Positions 11,700-20,800 are shown, numbered from the stretch's first letter. The stretch is DNA of 45,214 nt from Nemertoderma westbladi (GCA_032718475.1 JAUCBJ010004303.1:1-45214), one strand, 5' to 3'. Program-made: numbers and translations. Notes: generated from the sequence alone by a model not told the origin.

Positions 11700-12334
11700 A
11701 GTCAGTCATCGTACAGTTTATTGTACCACTTCGCCTGATGGGTGGAAAATCTGTTTCCGGCGTAACCACATTGAGGCGTTTCAGCGCCACAGCGTGATGT
11801 ATAATCGCTGGAACATGTGGCGGATGGAGTCGCTTGAGGGATACCTTGCCTGGAACCTTGGAGACGGCCAATCTCCCGGATAGTGGCCGAGGCATGAGGG
11901 TGCCAACCACCTAGGTTTTTCACTGGTAGGGGGATAAGGCCAACTCCAGAGTTGCGGTACTCTCTGCGTGGGCAGCTATCTTGCGGTCGTATGCGATGGA
12001 TAGTGCAAGTCCTGGGGTGGCGGCAGCACCTTCGACGGTTCGCGTCTGGAGGAAGGAAATTACTGTTATGTCCAGGGCTGTTGGTTGGCCTCGTGGCCGG
12101 TTTGGGATGAAGATGTCGGCTGGGCGGCTACAAGAACCTGGGATCAGGCCTGGGACTTCACTTCGTGGCGCTAGAGTAACTGATTTGGCTGCTGAGAAAG
12201 AATGCATCCCGAAATGAGTCATGGCGTGAGATTCTGTCACCATCGCCACTACATTCTATGTGGGGGTCTCCTAATGGGTCGGCCGGTGATACTCATACAG
12301 GGCAAGGGGATGGGCCAGTAGCCATGCGGACATC
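11700..12334 (-). pseudogene. C-terminal RLE-like nuclease region of a retroelement
   Basis: Read on the minus strand and needing at least two frame changes. A zinc-knuckle remnant (D-P-L-G-D-P-H-I-E-C, then R-I-S-R-H-D-S-F-R-D) is followed by R-P-A-D-I-F-x-P-x6-G-Q-P-T-A-L-D-I-T-V near 12070-12130. Then come G-G-W-H-P and I-R-E-I-G-R near 11840-11900. This order matches the C-terminal region of a widespread invertebrate RT protein family that resembles restriction-like endonucleases (PD-x12-14-D). It is markedly more GC-rich than its surroundings. It ends exactly where the (ACT)n tail of the adjacent LINE begins, so the LINE probably inserted into or beside it. No RT domain for it is found in the window. 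Confidence 0.55.
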
Positions 12335-12704
12335 ACTACTACTACTACTAGGATCGGCATGCTGCATTGCAGCTGCATTTTTAAGAATGTTGTGCCAGCT
12401 TGTCAACAAAATTGCACCGCCACAACTCCCTATCACCCATGACATTTGCTAGATCATCCGCATCTTCAAGGCCAGTGTCCTTTAAGATGCGTCTCAAGAA
12501 AGTCATGGGCTGTCCACCATGTTTAATCACTCCATGAGGCTGCCAAAGTACAAGATTATGCACTGGCTGGTCCTCACGGCGAAAGCAATGTCCTGCAAAG
12601 CGGAGGAAATTTTGTTCTAGTGTCAAACTTGGGGGAACCAATGAGACACCTCCAATGTTATATAGTGTCTGGTTGGAGATGCATGCATTGTACTTGTACA
12701 TTGT

Positions 12705-12767
12705 ACAAACCCATAATATTACACCTTTAATTACAGTTGCAACAGCTCATCTCCAATTTATTTAATT
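12705..12767 (+). repeat. Left copy of 63-bp terminal direct repeat
   Basis: Identical to 13045-13107; spacing 340 bp. Begins ACAAACCCATAATATT and ends TTTATTTAATT. Confidence 0.95.
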
Positions 12768-12941
12768 AATATCACCTGGCAGCAATACCGAGCTGAATAT
12801 TTATTTATTTGTACTTCCCTCCTGTTTCACTCTAGCATACTTGAGGCCGTTAGGTTCGCTGTTAGAGATAGAATATTTGCAACTTAAGACGGCCCGTTCA
12901 ATAGAAGTGGATTAGGTGGGACTGCGAGTGTCAGGGGCTAG

Positions 12942-12953
12942 TGGCTGAGCTGG
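12942..12953 (+). promoter_or_regulatory. Pol III A-box-like motif
   Basis: TGGCTGAGCTGG fits the A-box consensus TRGYNNARNNGG at every fixed position. It lies just upstream of the ribozyme stem I, 60 bases before the B-box-like motif, a spacing seen in tRNA-derived promoters. Confidence 0.5.
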
Positions 12954-12955
12954 TT

Positions 12956-13001
12956 AGCGCTACTGATAAGGCCTGTTAGGCCGAAACGTGCGTATAGCGC
13001 T
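12956..13001 (+). ncRNA. Type-I hammerhead ribozyme fold with minimal stem III (core base G8 changed)
   Basis: Stem I is AGCGCTA (12956-12962) paired with TAGCGCT (12995-13001), 7 perfect pairs. The core CTGATAA is 12963-12969. Stem II is GGCC/GGCC (12970-12973 with 12979-12982) with loop TGTTA. GAAA is 12983-12986. Stem III has only A12986-T12993 and C12987-G12992 around loop GTGC. The predicted cleavage site is after A12994 (GTA). The consensus core is CUGANGA, so position 12968 (G8) is A instead of G. G8 takes part in catalysis, so this copy is probably inactive. Open stem I with a tiny stem III is the form known from Penelope-like elements and metazoan retrozymes. Confidence 0.75.
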
Positions 13002-13012
13002 GGTTCAACCCC
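13002..13012 (+). promoter_or_regulatory. Pol III B-box-like motif
   Basis: GGTTCAACCCC matches GGTTCRANTCC at 10 of 11 positions. It abuts the 3' strand of ribozyme stem I. Confidence 0.5.
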
Positions 13013-13028
13013 CGGTGACGCGCTCCCA

Positions 13029-13034
13029 TTTTTT
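13029..13034 (+). terminator. T6 run, possible pol III terminator
   Basis: TTTTTT 17 bases after the B-box-like motif. If the boxes are real it would end a transcript of roughly 100 nt containing the ribozyme. Confidence 0.4.
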
Positions 13035-13044
13035 CCACTTCTGA

Positions 13045-13107
13045 ACAAACCCATAATATTACACCTTTAATTACAGTTGCAACAGCTCATCTCCAATTTA
13101 TTTAATT
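13045..13107 (+). repeat. Right copy of 63-bp terminal direct repeat
   Basis: Identical to 12705-12767. It runs straight into the right target duplication. Confidence 0.95.
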
Positions 13108-14724
13108 GTACTTGATACAATGAACCCGGCGTAGCATTCTTGTGAATGTGCCATCCAGAGATTTGGTGTCCCCAGCATGGACTCCCGTAGAGGAGTACTG
13201 GAACTACTGCTGCTCTAAATAATCGGACCTTAAGTTTCCGACTAATTCTCGGTGACTTCCAAATCCTGGAAAGCCTATTCAAGGCTGCCCATGCCTTTCC
13301 CTTACGTATTCGAAGGTCCTCACCTGACTTCCGGATCCATGATCCCAGGTAACAGAAGTCGTCCACATGCTCAAGCATATCATCCTTTGAGCTTATGCTC
13401 ATCCGATCAGAGACTTGCTGAGAACTTTCAAAGTTAACTGTCAAAATTTTGGTCTTTCTGGAGTTAATAAAAAGACCAACACTAGAAGCAGCATGTTCTA
13501 ATGAGCTGAGGAGCCGTTGGGCTCCCTCTAATGATTCTGAGAGTACTCCTAAGTCATCAGCAAAGTCTAGATCAGTAAGGTACTTGGCAGGATTTCCTCG
13601 ACTTCTGGAGCCAGTAGGTGGAGTTATCATCACCCCATCATCATTATGATGATCTAAGGACATGCGTAGAACATAGTCAACCACAATAATGAACAAGAAT
13701 GGTGCAAGTGTGTCTCCTTGGAGGACGCCCCATAACACTTCAAATGGTTCTGTGTCACCGTCAACAGTACTGATTGCTGCAATAATTTCATCAGGAATCC
13801 CATATAATGAAAGTACTGAACATACGTGAGCGAGAGACTGAAGAATCAAAGGCCTTGAAGAAGTCAACAAAGATAACAGCCAGATGCCTGTCTTTCTTTT
13901 TTGATAATTCTTCAATTATCCTTCTAAGTGCCAAAATGGGCTCCATGGTCCCACGACCTTTACGGAACCCATTCTGATTTCCACGGAGCAGTCTCTCAAT
14001 GGGATCCCTGATGCGATTTAATAGAATCCTATTGTATAGCTTTGCAGCAATCGAGATCAATGAGATTCCCCGAAAAGAACCATAGAGTGTTAGGTTGTCC
14101 TTCTTGGGAACTGGCACCAACTTATTTGTTTTCATTTCTTGTGGGACTCTTGTTGTTCGGTACATGTCTGCTATGATGGGATAGATGAGCTTTAAACACT
14201 CAGGTATTTTAAAGACCTCAGGGGGAACACCATCTACTCCACTGGCACGATTGGTCTTAATGCTCTTTGCAGCAGCCTTCACTTCTGCAAAGGAGATATC
14301 GCCAATGGGAATATCTGGGAGTACAGACTCAGACATTTTTACTTCTATAAAGTTATCAGGCAATACCCTGTCATTATTGAGGAGCTTTTCAAACTGGACT
14401 TTCCAAACATTGAGGCGATCGGCTGGTGATTCAGCCTTAACCTTGGTGGTTGGTTGGCTTTTCCGCCCAGTAAGTAAATTGATCGATTTCCATGCCTGGG
14501 ATGATTGCCTGCTGTGAACTGTTTCTGCAGCTGCTAACTTAACTGCTTCAGTAAAGGCAGTATAGCCCTCACAGTGATCTGCCGCCTCAGAGGCAAGAGC
14601 CTCATACCTGTTGCTTAGCTGTAGTGTGAAGCTGGATCTCACACTTGGCTGTTGCAACAGAGAGTACCAGTCATGCCGAGGCAAGGCATATTTCGTTGTT
14701 CTGCTAGCACGCAGACTAAGTCTT

Positions 14725-15852
14725 ACCTTGGCCACAATAAGGCGGTGATCACTGGAGAAGTGTCGAAGTGTAAATGCTATTACAGTCTTGTATAGAGCTC
14801 CTGTATTTCCTACGAAACAGAATATGGTCTATCTGGGACTTGTGGCCACTGGGTCCACTATGAGTCCATAGCTTTCCAGTTCGCTTCTTGAACTGGGTTC
14901 CAGCCGAAAACAATCCATTTCCAGAGATAAAATCCTGAAGATGGACAGAATTACGGTTAACACTATTGCTATAGACCCAGGGCGATGTAGGTGATTGATG
15001 CAGACTTGCATTAAAGTCTCACAGGAATGTTAAGAATGCATGCTGATCCACTCCATCAGTAGCTGCTTGTAGATTGTGGTAGAAATTTTCCACCTCCTCT
15101 ACATGGGCAACACTAGTTGGAGAGTAGCACACAATCAGAACCACCTTAGGAAACTTCTTAGCCAGTCTTCCAGAACATGAGAAGTGGCAACGGATGATGC
15201 GGTTAGAGATTTGGTCTATTTTGTCCAATGCTGCATGTGCAGTTGGATTCATCAATAGACCAATTCCACCATTGCCACTATCATCTGCTGACGCGAGGGC
15301 GAGTCGCCAACCGCCCCCCATGTCCTTAATCAGAACCTCATCAGTCTGTCCAGTCTGCATTCGGTGCTCTTGAACACCCACTGCGCTAAGAGAAAGCTTA
15401 TCTGCCAAGGCAGTCAGCTCACCTTGTCGCATTGGGGACCCGAGTGTTAGGGTGTTTACTGAGGCTAGTCTAGTGACTTGCCTCAGATTCACCAATGGCT
15501 TTGTTGGTCGGGGTGGAACATGAGAGTAGCCTCCAACTCCAGAATCCCTCTCCCCATCACAATCTGGCCTCCCTGGTGACCCAGGGATTGGGCCAGAAAG
15601 GTCATCAGGAAAGGGGCTCAAAGAATTGTTGGCTGCTCTCTCTCCAGTAGGGGGTGAGACAGGCAGCCGGTCAGGAGTTAACTGACGCCTGTGAGGCCGA
15701 TTGTGTCCGGTAATTCCACTGGCCTCTAGTGGCCGGACCTCCGCATTACTAGTGTAATCTATAGTGGGGGTTGGGGGGTGCTTTTTTGCCGAGTCAGCTC
15801 TCGGGACAAATACCACACCCTGGTTTGCCATTCCACAGGGTGGGTGTCGCAA
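14725..15852 (-). pseudogene. LINE N-terminal region and APE endonuclease (broken)
   Basis: Starts with ATG at 15852. The first 110 or so residues are Pro/Arg-rich with no recognised domain. The APE-like nuclease follows: V-N-T-L-T-L, Q-E-H-R, G-G-I-G-L-L-M-N, C-Y-S-P-T. The G-D-F-N-A metal/active-site motif is broken: its Gly codon position reads TGA (near 15017-15019). Q-I-D-H-I follows near 14810, and S-D-H-R-L-I is reached only after a frame change near 14755. The endonuclease nicks target DNA to prime reverse transcription; this copy cannot make it as one protein. Confidence 0.8.
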
Positions 15853-16100
15853 TGGAGTCAGATATGAGGCTCATCACCCATATCTACTCTGGCGCACATG
15901 ACCCACCATTGGCTGTTGCAGCTCATCTGCTGGGTCATGCCCTGTACCCTTGCTGCCAGGTGCAGGTGCAAGCCATTAACAGAGGCACCTGAACTCTGCA
16001 TCCATAAAATGAAGCACAAGGCTTTCACATGGTATAGCGTGCAGCCAGTCACCAGAGTGAGCCAGTGTTGTTGAGTTGGCGAGGGCTGTGGCACGAGTAA

Positions 16101-17354
16101 TCATGAATTGAAATTACCAATCGGAATTGAAATTACCGGCCCCGAAAACACATGTAATGAAAATTGTATCAATGTGGTATTACTCTCGTTATTTTTCAAC
16201 ACTCGATATATTCATTCTTGATATTTTTACTCTCGATATTTTTACTATATAAACTATAATTGCAATTATCTCGTAATGATATTTATTCACCCAAAACACT
16301 TACTCATCCACCACTTACCGCTCCTGTAACTTATCTTTATATGAAAGGTAATTTCATAAACTTCAATAAAATTCTGGTAGTTTTCTTGATTTCCAAATTT
16401 TATCCCCATTTTTTTAAATGAAAGCAATTGAGAAATATGTGTTATTTCAATTTTATATTGTACATATTATTATTATTAATTATTATAAAATTTATATATT
16501 TTTTGACAAAATTGCCAACAACTACCAATAACAGAAAATGAAAATACATACAAGTGGCCGAAAAATATGTTGTAATTGAACATGCTGGTTTTCCAAAAAT
16601 GTGAAATCGAAAAATGAAAAAGTATAGTATGGAATGAATAGTGTATTTAGGGAAATTTTGACAATCTCTCACAGGTTGCTATGGGGGGGGGGGGGGGGGG
16701 ATCTATATTTCAGATTTTTTTTTACTTTTGAAGATTCTCTTTTTAGATGTAAATGATTTTCTAAGCAAATTATAAAAAACGTAAGAACCTTAGTGAATAA
16801 TAACGATGTGAAAATAATGATCAATTTAGAATCAAACAAGGTATGTTAAATAAAACTAGTTTTACTATTTTTGTAGTGAAAATAATGTTCTATATTAATA
16901 GCCCAATAGGATGTAATGTATTTACATAATGACAAACTCACTCATTCCTACGGCACTTATGTAAGGCATTTATGGGGCTTCTTGTGTTTAATTACTGGCC
17001 ATAAATAATTTATTATTACTGAATATTAACCATTGTTGGTTTAGGGACTAGTCTTTTAGAAAACAATGATAGTTTGAAAGTTAGTGCGGTAGTGTAGGTA
17101 GATACCAACTTAATCACTACAGCACTAATATCTATACCAATTAATTATTTTTACGATAAAACTAACATCTTCATGTTATCGTAAAGAATAATATAAGTTA
17201 AACCATTAACTTCGGTTCGGAGAGGAGTTTGGATGAAGCGAAAATTCTACAAGCAAGACAAATAAATATCTTGTGGACAAAGCAGAAACTGATTGAATGA
17301 ATGGCGTTACTTAGTTATTGAGTAATCTTAATCATTTAATGATGAGAATAGTCA
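16101..17354. other. Non-coding AT-rich region
   Basis: Contains a 16-base direct repeat GAATTGAAATTACC-type at about 16103 and 16122, short TCGATATTTTTACT repeats near 16205-16245, and an 18-base poly-G tract at 16683-16700. No coding or RNA gene is recognised. Confidence 0.5.
16683..16700 (+). repeat. Poly-G tract (18)
   Basis: Uninterrupted G run preceded by GCTAT and followed by ATCTATATTTC. Confidence 0.85.
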
Positions 17355-18548
17355 CTATACTAGTTGGTGAGTTTATTATAGTCATTAGTTATGCTATATT
17401 AGTTGGTAAGTTTATTATAGTCATTAGTTATACTTTACTAGTTGGTAAGTTTATTATAGTCATTAGTTATACTATATTAGTTGGTAAGTTTATTATAGTC
17501 ATTAGTTATACTATATTAGTTGGTAAGTTTATTATAGTCATTAGTTATACTATATTAGTTGGTAAGTTTATTATAGTCATTAGTTATACTATATTAGTTG
17601 GTAAGTTTATTACAGTCATTAGTTATACTTTACTAGTTGGTAAGTTTATTATAGTCATTAGTTATACTATATTAGTTGGTGAGTTTATTATAGTCATTAG
17701 TTATACTATATTAGTTGGTAAGTTTATTATAGTCATTAGTTATACTATATTAGTTGGTAAGTTTATTACAGTCATTAGTTATACTATATTAGTTGGTAAG
17801 TTTATTATAGTCATTAGTTATACTATATTAGTTGGTAAGTTTATTACAGTCATTAGTTATACTTTACTAGTTGGTAAGTTTATTATAGTCATTAGTTATA
17901 CTATATTAGTTGGTGAGTTTATTATAGTCATTAGTTATACTATATTAGTTGGTAAGTTTATTATAGTCATTAGTTATACTATATTAGTTGGTAAGTTTAT
18001 TACAGTCATTAGTTATACTATATTAGTTGGTAAGTTTATTATAGTCATTAGTTATACTATATTAGTTGGTAAGTTTATTATAGTCATTAGTTATACTATA
18101 TTAGTTGGTAAGTTTATTATAGTCATTAGTTATACTATATTAGTTGGTAAGTTTATTATAGTCATTAGTTATACTATATTAGTTGGTAAGTTTATTACAG
18201 TCATTAGTTATACTTTACTAGTTGGTAAGTTTATTATAGTCATTAGTTATACTATATTAGTTGGTGAGTTTATTATAGTCATTAGTTATACTATATTAGT
18301 TGGTAAGTTTATTATAGTCATTAGTTATACTATATTAGTTGGTAAGTTTATTACAGTCATTAGTTATACTATATTAGTTGGTAAGTTTATTATAGTCATT
18401 AGTTATACTATACTAGTTGGTAAGTTTATTATAGTCATTAGTTATACTATATTAGTTGGTAAGTTTATTATAGTCATTAGTTATACTATATGAGTTGGTA
18501 AGTTTATTATAGTCATTAGTTATACTATATTAGTTGGTAAGTTTATTG
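17355..18548 (+). repeat. 39-bp minisatellite, about 30 units, with higher-order structure
   Basis: The unit reads TTAGTTGGTAAGTTTATTAT + AGTCATTAGTTATACTATA (39 bp). Because 39 is a multiple of three and one frame lacks stops, it forms an open frame from ATG 17339 to 18493 encoding a 13-residue hydrophobic repeat (LVGKFIIVISYTI). Diagnostic variants (GAG for AAG; ACAG for ATAG; TTTAC for ATATT) recur in fixed order: the GAG variant lies at 17681, 17915 and 18266, spacings of 234 and 351 bp (6 and 9 units). There is no promoter or splice evidence for expression, and the open frame is most simply a by-product of the unit length. Confidence 0.95.
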
Positions 18549-18944
18549 TAATGAATGTATTACTGTATGGACTGTATTATTCTGGAATATGGAATATTTT
18601 CAAAATAAGCGAAATTTTATTTTAATATCTTTGAAATAAACAGGTATGAAAAATATTATAAGGGTTTACGCTGGTCCAGTAGGACTTCCATGATGGGAAA
18701 CTGGAAGAAAATTATTTGGCGATTATCTGGTCAGCTAGCGACTAAATCGGAAACCGTTAAATCAACGTTTTTCAGGTCGAACTCTTCGAATATCACTTTG
18801 CAGTGTCGGGTATATAGGGGATGTTGCGATAAATATATATCTATCAACATATATACAGCAATATATTTATAATCTATGACGTTAAAAGCAAGCAAACAGT
18901 CAGCCGAAGCAGGAGGCGACCCGAAGGCTCCTCTTTCTTATGCT
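18549..18944. other. Unique AT-rich sequence between two minisatellites
   Basis: A 60-codon frame at 18690-18872 is present, but no domain or splice signal supports it. Confidence 0.4.
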
Positions 18945-19047
18945 GCTACCGGAGGGTAGGGGTGGGCGCTACTCCTATCTGCTACCCGAAGGTAGGGGTG
19001 GGCGCTACTCCTATCTGTTACCCGAGGGAAGGGGTGGACGCTACTCC

Positions 19048-19224
19048 TGTGGCGCCCCAAAAGAACCTAACAGACTTCAGCGCCTCTTAGCAACTGATAC
19101 ATACCGGTACTGATAATTCAGTAATTATACTGCACTGTGCTGTCTGTTAGTTGGTAGATTTTTCTAACATTATTTTATATTATTTGTGTGCAAGGATTTT
19201 TTGTTGGATTATCCTCGCCCCACA
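19048..19224 (+). repeat. 5' LTR of the gypsy derivative
   Basis: Aligns with 20184-20362 with few differences; bounded by TG and CA. Confidence 0.9.
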
Positions 19225-19226
19225 AT

Positions 19227-19241
19227 TGGTGACCCAGACTC
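19227..19241 (+). promoter_or_regulatory. tRNA primer-binding site
   Basis: TGGTGACCCAGACTC begins two bases after the LTR. The TGG start would pair with a tRNA CCA end. TGGTGACCC is a common primer site in invertebrate gypsy elements. Confidence 0.7.
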
Positions 19242-19266
19242 TAACTGAACTTTTCGCAACCGCACT

Positions 19267-20246
19267 ATGGCCCAACCGGTCCTTACTGAGGAGCAACTCG
19301 ATGCACTCGCCAAAACCCACGCCAACCGGGTACCTCCTAGCAGCGCAGGTACTTCAAGCCTTACTGGACCGTATGCCACAGCCGTTGCACTAAAACTGCC
19401 TGTTTTCTGGACTGCTGACCCGGAGGTATGGTTTGTGCAGGCAAAGGCCCAGTTTGCCTCCCGTGCGCCTGCCATCACTGCTGACCAGACTAAGTTCAAC
19501 CACGTTGTTTCTGCACTTGACAATTCGACCGCAGTCGAATTCTGTGCACTGCTCCTCAACCCACCCGCCATTGGCCGCTACGATGCCCTGAAGGCACGCC
19601 TAACCGGACACAATTGGATGGATGAACTACCCCTTGTCCTACTCCGCATTCGTACTGCCTGGCGCTAGGGCACTAATGCATCAGCAGCTGAGCTTGTCTA
19701 TGGCACAGCCCTGCTTGTGCCAGGTGAGTTTGTGCCAGATACCTCACGTGCCACAGCCCCGTCTGACGCTTTCCTCCGCCAGCTGCAGGCTGACATGCGT
19801 GCGATACAGCCACCTCTTGTCGTATTCCACGCTGACCCACCAGTCCACATTCCACTGTCCCTCGAATAGGCCACACACATGTACATCCGCCACGATGCTC
19901 ATCGCGCACCCTTACAGCGACCTTATGACGGTCCCTTCCGGGTCCTCCAAGCTGGTGAAAAAAATCCTTCATTGTTGACCACAATGGCAAAGAATATACT
20001 GTCTCTGTGGACCGGCTGAAAGCCGCCTACCTGCCAATGCAGCCTCCGCTTCAGCCCATTCCACAACCTCAACAGCCTCCTGGTTTGCCACTGCCAGCAA
20101 CTGTAACACGCTCAGGCCGTCATGTCCGCCAGCCAGCCCGTTCCCTGACTGACGAATCGCCACCTCGTCCAGGAACTCGGCCCTGTGTCGCCCCAAAAGG
20201 ACCTAACAGACTTCTGCGTCTCTTAGCAACTGATACATACCGGTAC
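19267..20246 (+). pseudogene. Gag-integrase fusion remnant of a gypsy element
   Basis: ATG at 19267. Residues 1-115 are the N-terminal part of a gypsy Gag (L-P-x-F-W-x-A-D-P-E-V-W-F, then N-P-P-A-x6-Y-D-A-L-K). From residue about 116 the frame reads the integrase C-terminal region (H-N-W-M-D-E-L-P-L-V-L-L-R-I-R-T-A-W-R), so the junction near 19605 is in frame. TAG follows at 19666-19668; beyond it the same frame continues with A-A-E-L-V-Y-G, a second TAG near 19867, R-H-D-A-H-R-x-P-L-Q-x-P-Y-D-G-P-F-R-V-L, then a frameshift near 19965 and V-D-R-L-K-A-A-Y-L-P. Two nonsense codons and one frameshift make it dead beyond Gag. Confidence 0.8.
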
Positions 20247-20362
20247 TGATAATTCAGTAATTATACTGCACTGTGCTGTCTATTAGTCGGTAGATTTTTC
20301 TAACATTATATTATATTATTTGTGTGCAAGGATTTTTTATGTTGGATTATCCTCGCCCCACA
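20184..20362 (+). repeat. 3' LTR of the gypsy derivative
   Basis: Aligns with 19048-19224, TG...CA ends. Confidence 0.9.
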
Positions 20363-20576
20363 CTATCTGCTACCCGAGGGTAGGGATGGACGCTACTCCT
20401 ATCTGCTACCCGAGGGTAGGGTTGGGCGCTACTCCTATCTGCAACCCGAAGGTAGGGGTCGGCGCTACTCCTATCCCTTGTTTTGTTCCCAGTATTTCAA
20501 CTGGTACTCATTAAATAGACCCCGTGGGTTGAAAGGCTGAGTGGACCCTGACGAAACCTCTACTGTATTATTATAG

Positions 20577-20707
20577 GATCCACAACAACAAGTTTATATC
20601 GAAGAGCCACTTATGTACCTACGAATCAAGAAATTATCGTGTATCACAAGAATGATTTCTATTGGATGACCGGAAGTCGATGCCGCAAAGAGTGGGACAT
20701 ATGTTAG
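20577..20707 (+). CDS. Candidate terminal exon of an unidentified host gene
   Basis: An acceptor-like TTATTATAG ends at 20576. After two bases 42 codons are open to TAG at 20705-20707, with protein-like composition (T-Y-V-P-T-N-Q-E-I-I-V-Y-H-K-N-D-F-Y-W-M). AATAAA lies at 20801-20806. No domain is recognised and no upstream exon has been found, so this rests on splice-site, composition and polyadenylation signals only. Confidence 0.35.
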
Positions 20708-20800
20708 ACTATATTGACAATATAGTCTTCTATGGACATGTTTCCAATCAACATAGAGTAGGCCTATGTGAAAGTGAAGAAGCCGGAGAATTTGTAATTT

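Larger units (their letters stand above)
12697..13104 (+). mobile_element. 408-bp ribozyme-bearing retroposon inserted in the LINE
   Basis: The empty site is preserved in the other LINE copy near 44050-44070, so the borders are clear. The 10-bp target duplication ATTGTACTTG occurs at 12687-12696 and 13105-13114. The insert begins and ends with the same 63-bp sequence (12705-12767 and 13045-13107, identical; the last bases overlap the target duplication). It is therefore one 340-bp unit plus a 63-bp repeat of its start. Inside lie an A-box-like motif, a hammerhead-ribozyme fold, a B-box-like motif and a T6 run, in that order. No protein is encoded. It best fits a retrozyme or SINE-like element mobilised in trans. 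The terminal redundancy is what reverse transcription around a circular RNA would leave; that is an inference. Confidence 0.7.
12381..14735 (-). pseudogene. LINE reverse transcriptase and C-terminal region (broken, interrupted)
   Basis: Visible motifs in order: S-G-V-D-G-V-P-P-E (RT-1 region), F-R-G-I-S-L-I-S-I-A-A-K, N-G-F-R-K-G-R-G, V-D-F-F-K-A-F-D (motif A), L-Q-G-D-T-L-A-P (motif B), F-A-D-D (motif C, catalytic), and C-terminal L-R-F-A-G-H-C-F-R-R near 12600. Compared with the copy at 44 kb it has a frameshift near 13850, loses about a dozen codons after the IIAAI segment, and has a small deletion near 13165. A 73-codon segment present in copy A is missing near 14517. The 408-bp ribozyme-bearing insert splits the C-terminal region at 12697-13104. 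Confidence 0.85.
12335..16100 (-). mobile_element. Near full-length APE-type LINE (L1w copy B)
   Basis: A non-LTR retrotransposon on the minus strand, about 3.76 kb including a 408-bp foreign insert. The 3' end is a short (AGT)n tail (12335-12349) only about 30-45 bases after the stop at 12381. The 5' end near 16100 is estimated from loss of coding and GC-rich character. Order: N-terminal Pro-rich region, APE endonuclease, linker, reverse transcriptase, C-terminal region. Other copies lie at 1-640 and at 31830-32173 plus 44043-45214. I do not assign a clade beyond APE-type. No clear target duplication was found. Confidence 0.85.
19048..20362 (+). mobile_element. Ty3/gypsy-type deletion derivative with complete short LTRs
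   Basis: Complete LTRs of 177 and 179 bp (19048-19224; 20184-20362) begin TGTG and end CCACA. A primer-binding site follows the left LTR. Only 1.3 kb in total: the Gag N-terminal part is joined in frame to the integrase C-terminal part, so protease, RT, RNase H and the integrase core are gone. No clean 5-bp target duplication flanks it. It would depend on a relative for movement. Confidence 0.85.
18945..20476 (+). repeat. 36-bp minisatellite (six units) split by an LTR element
   Basis: Units begin at 18945, 18981, 19017 (interrupted after 31 bases), then 20369, 20405 and 20441. The unit has the form GCTACCCGAGGGTAGGGGTG + GGCGCTACTCCTATCT. The 1315-bp LTR element sits at 19048-20362 inside unit three. 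Confidence 0.9.

Noticed and set aside
17355-18548. CRISPR-like array or a real hydrophobic repeat protein
   Set aside because: Units are directly adjacent with no unique spacers, and the frame follows from a 39-bp stop-free unit; no cas genes or expression signals exist.
20538-20565. Hammerhead-like CTGAGTGGACCCTGACGAAAC
   Set aside because: The core would read CUGAGUG, and stem II and stem III do not pair.
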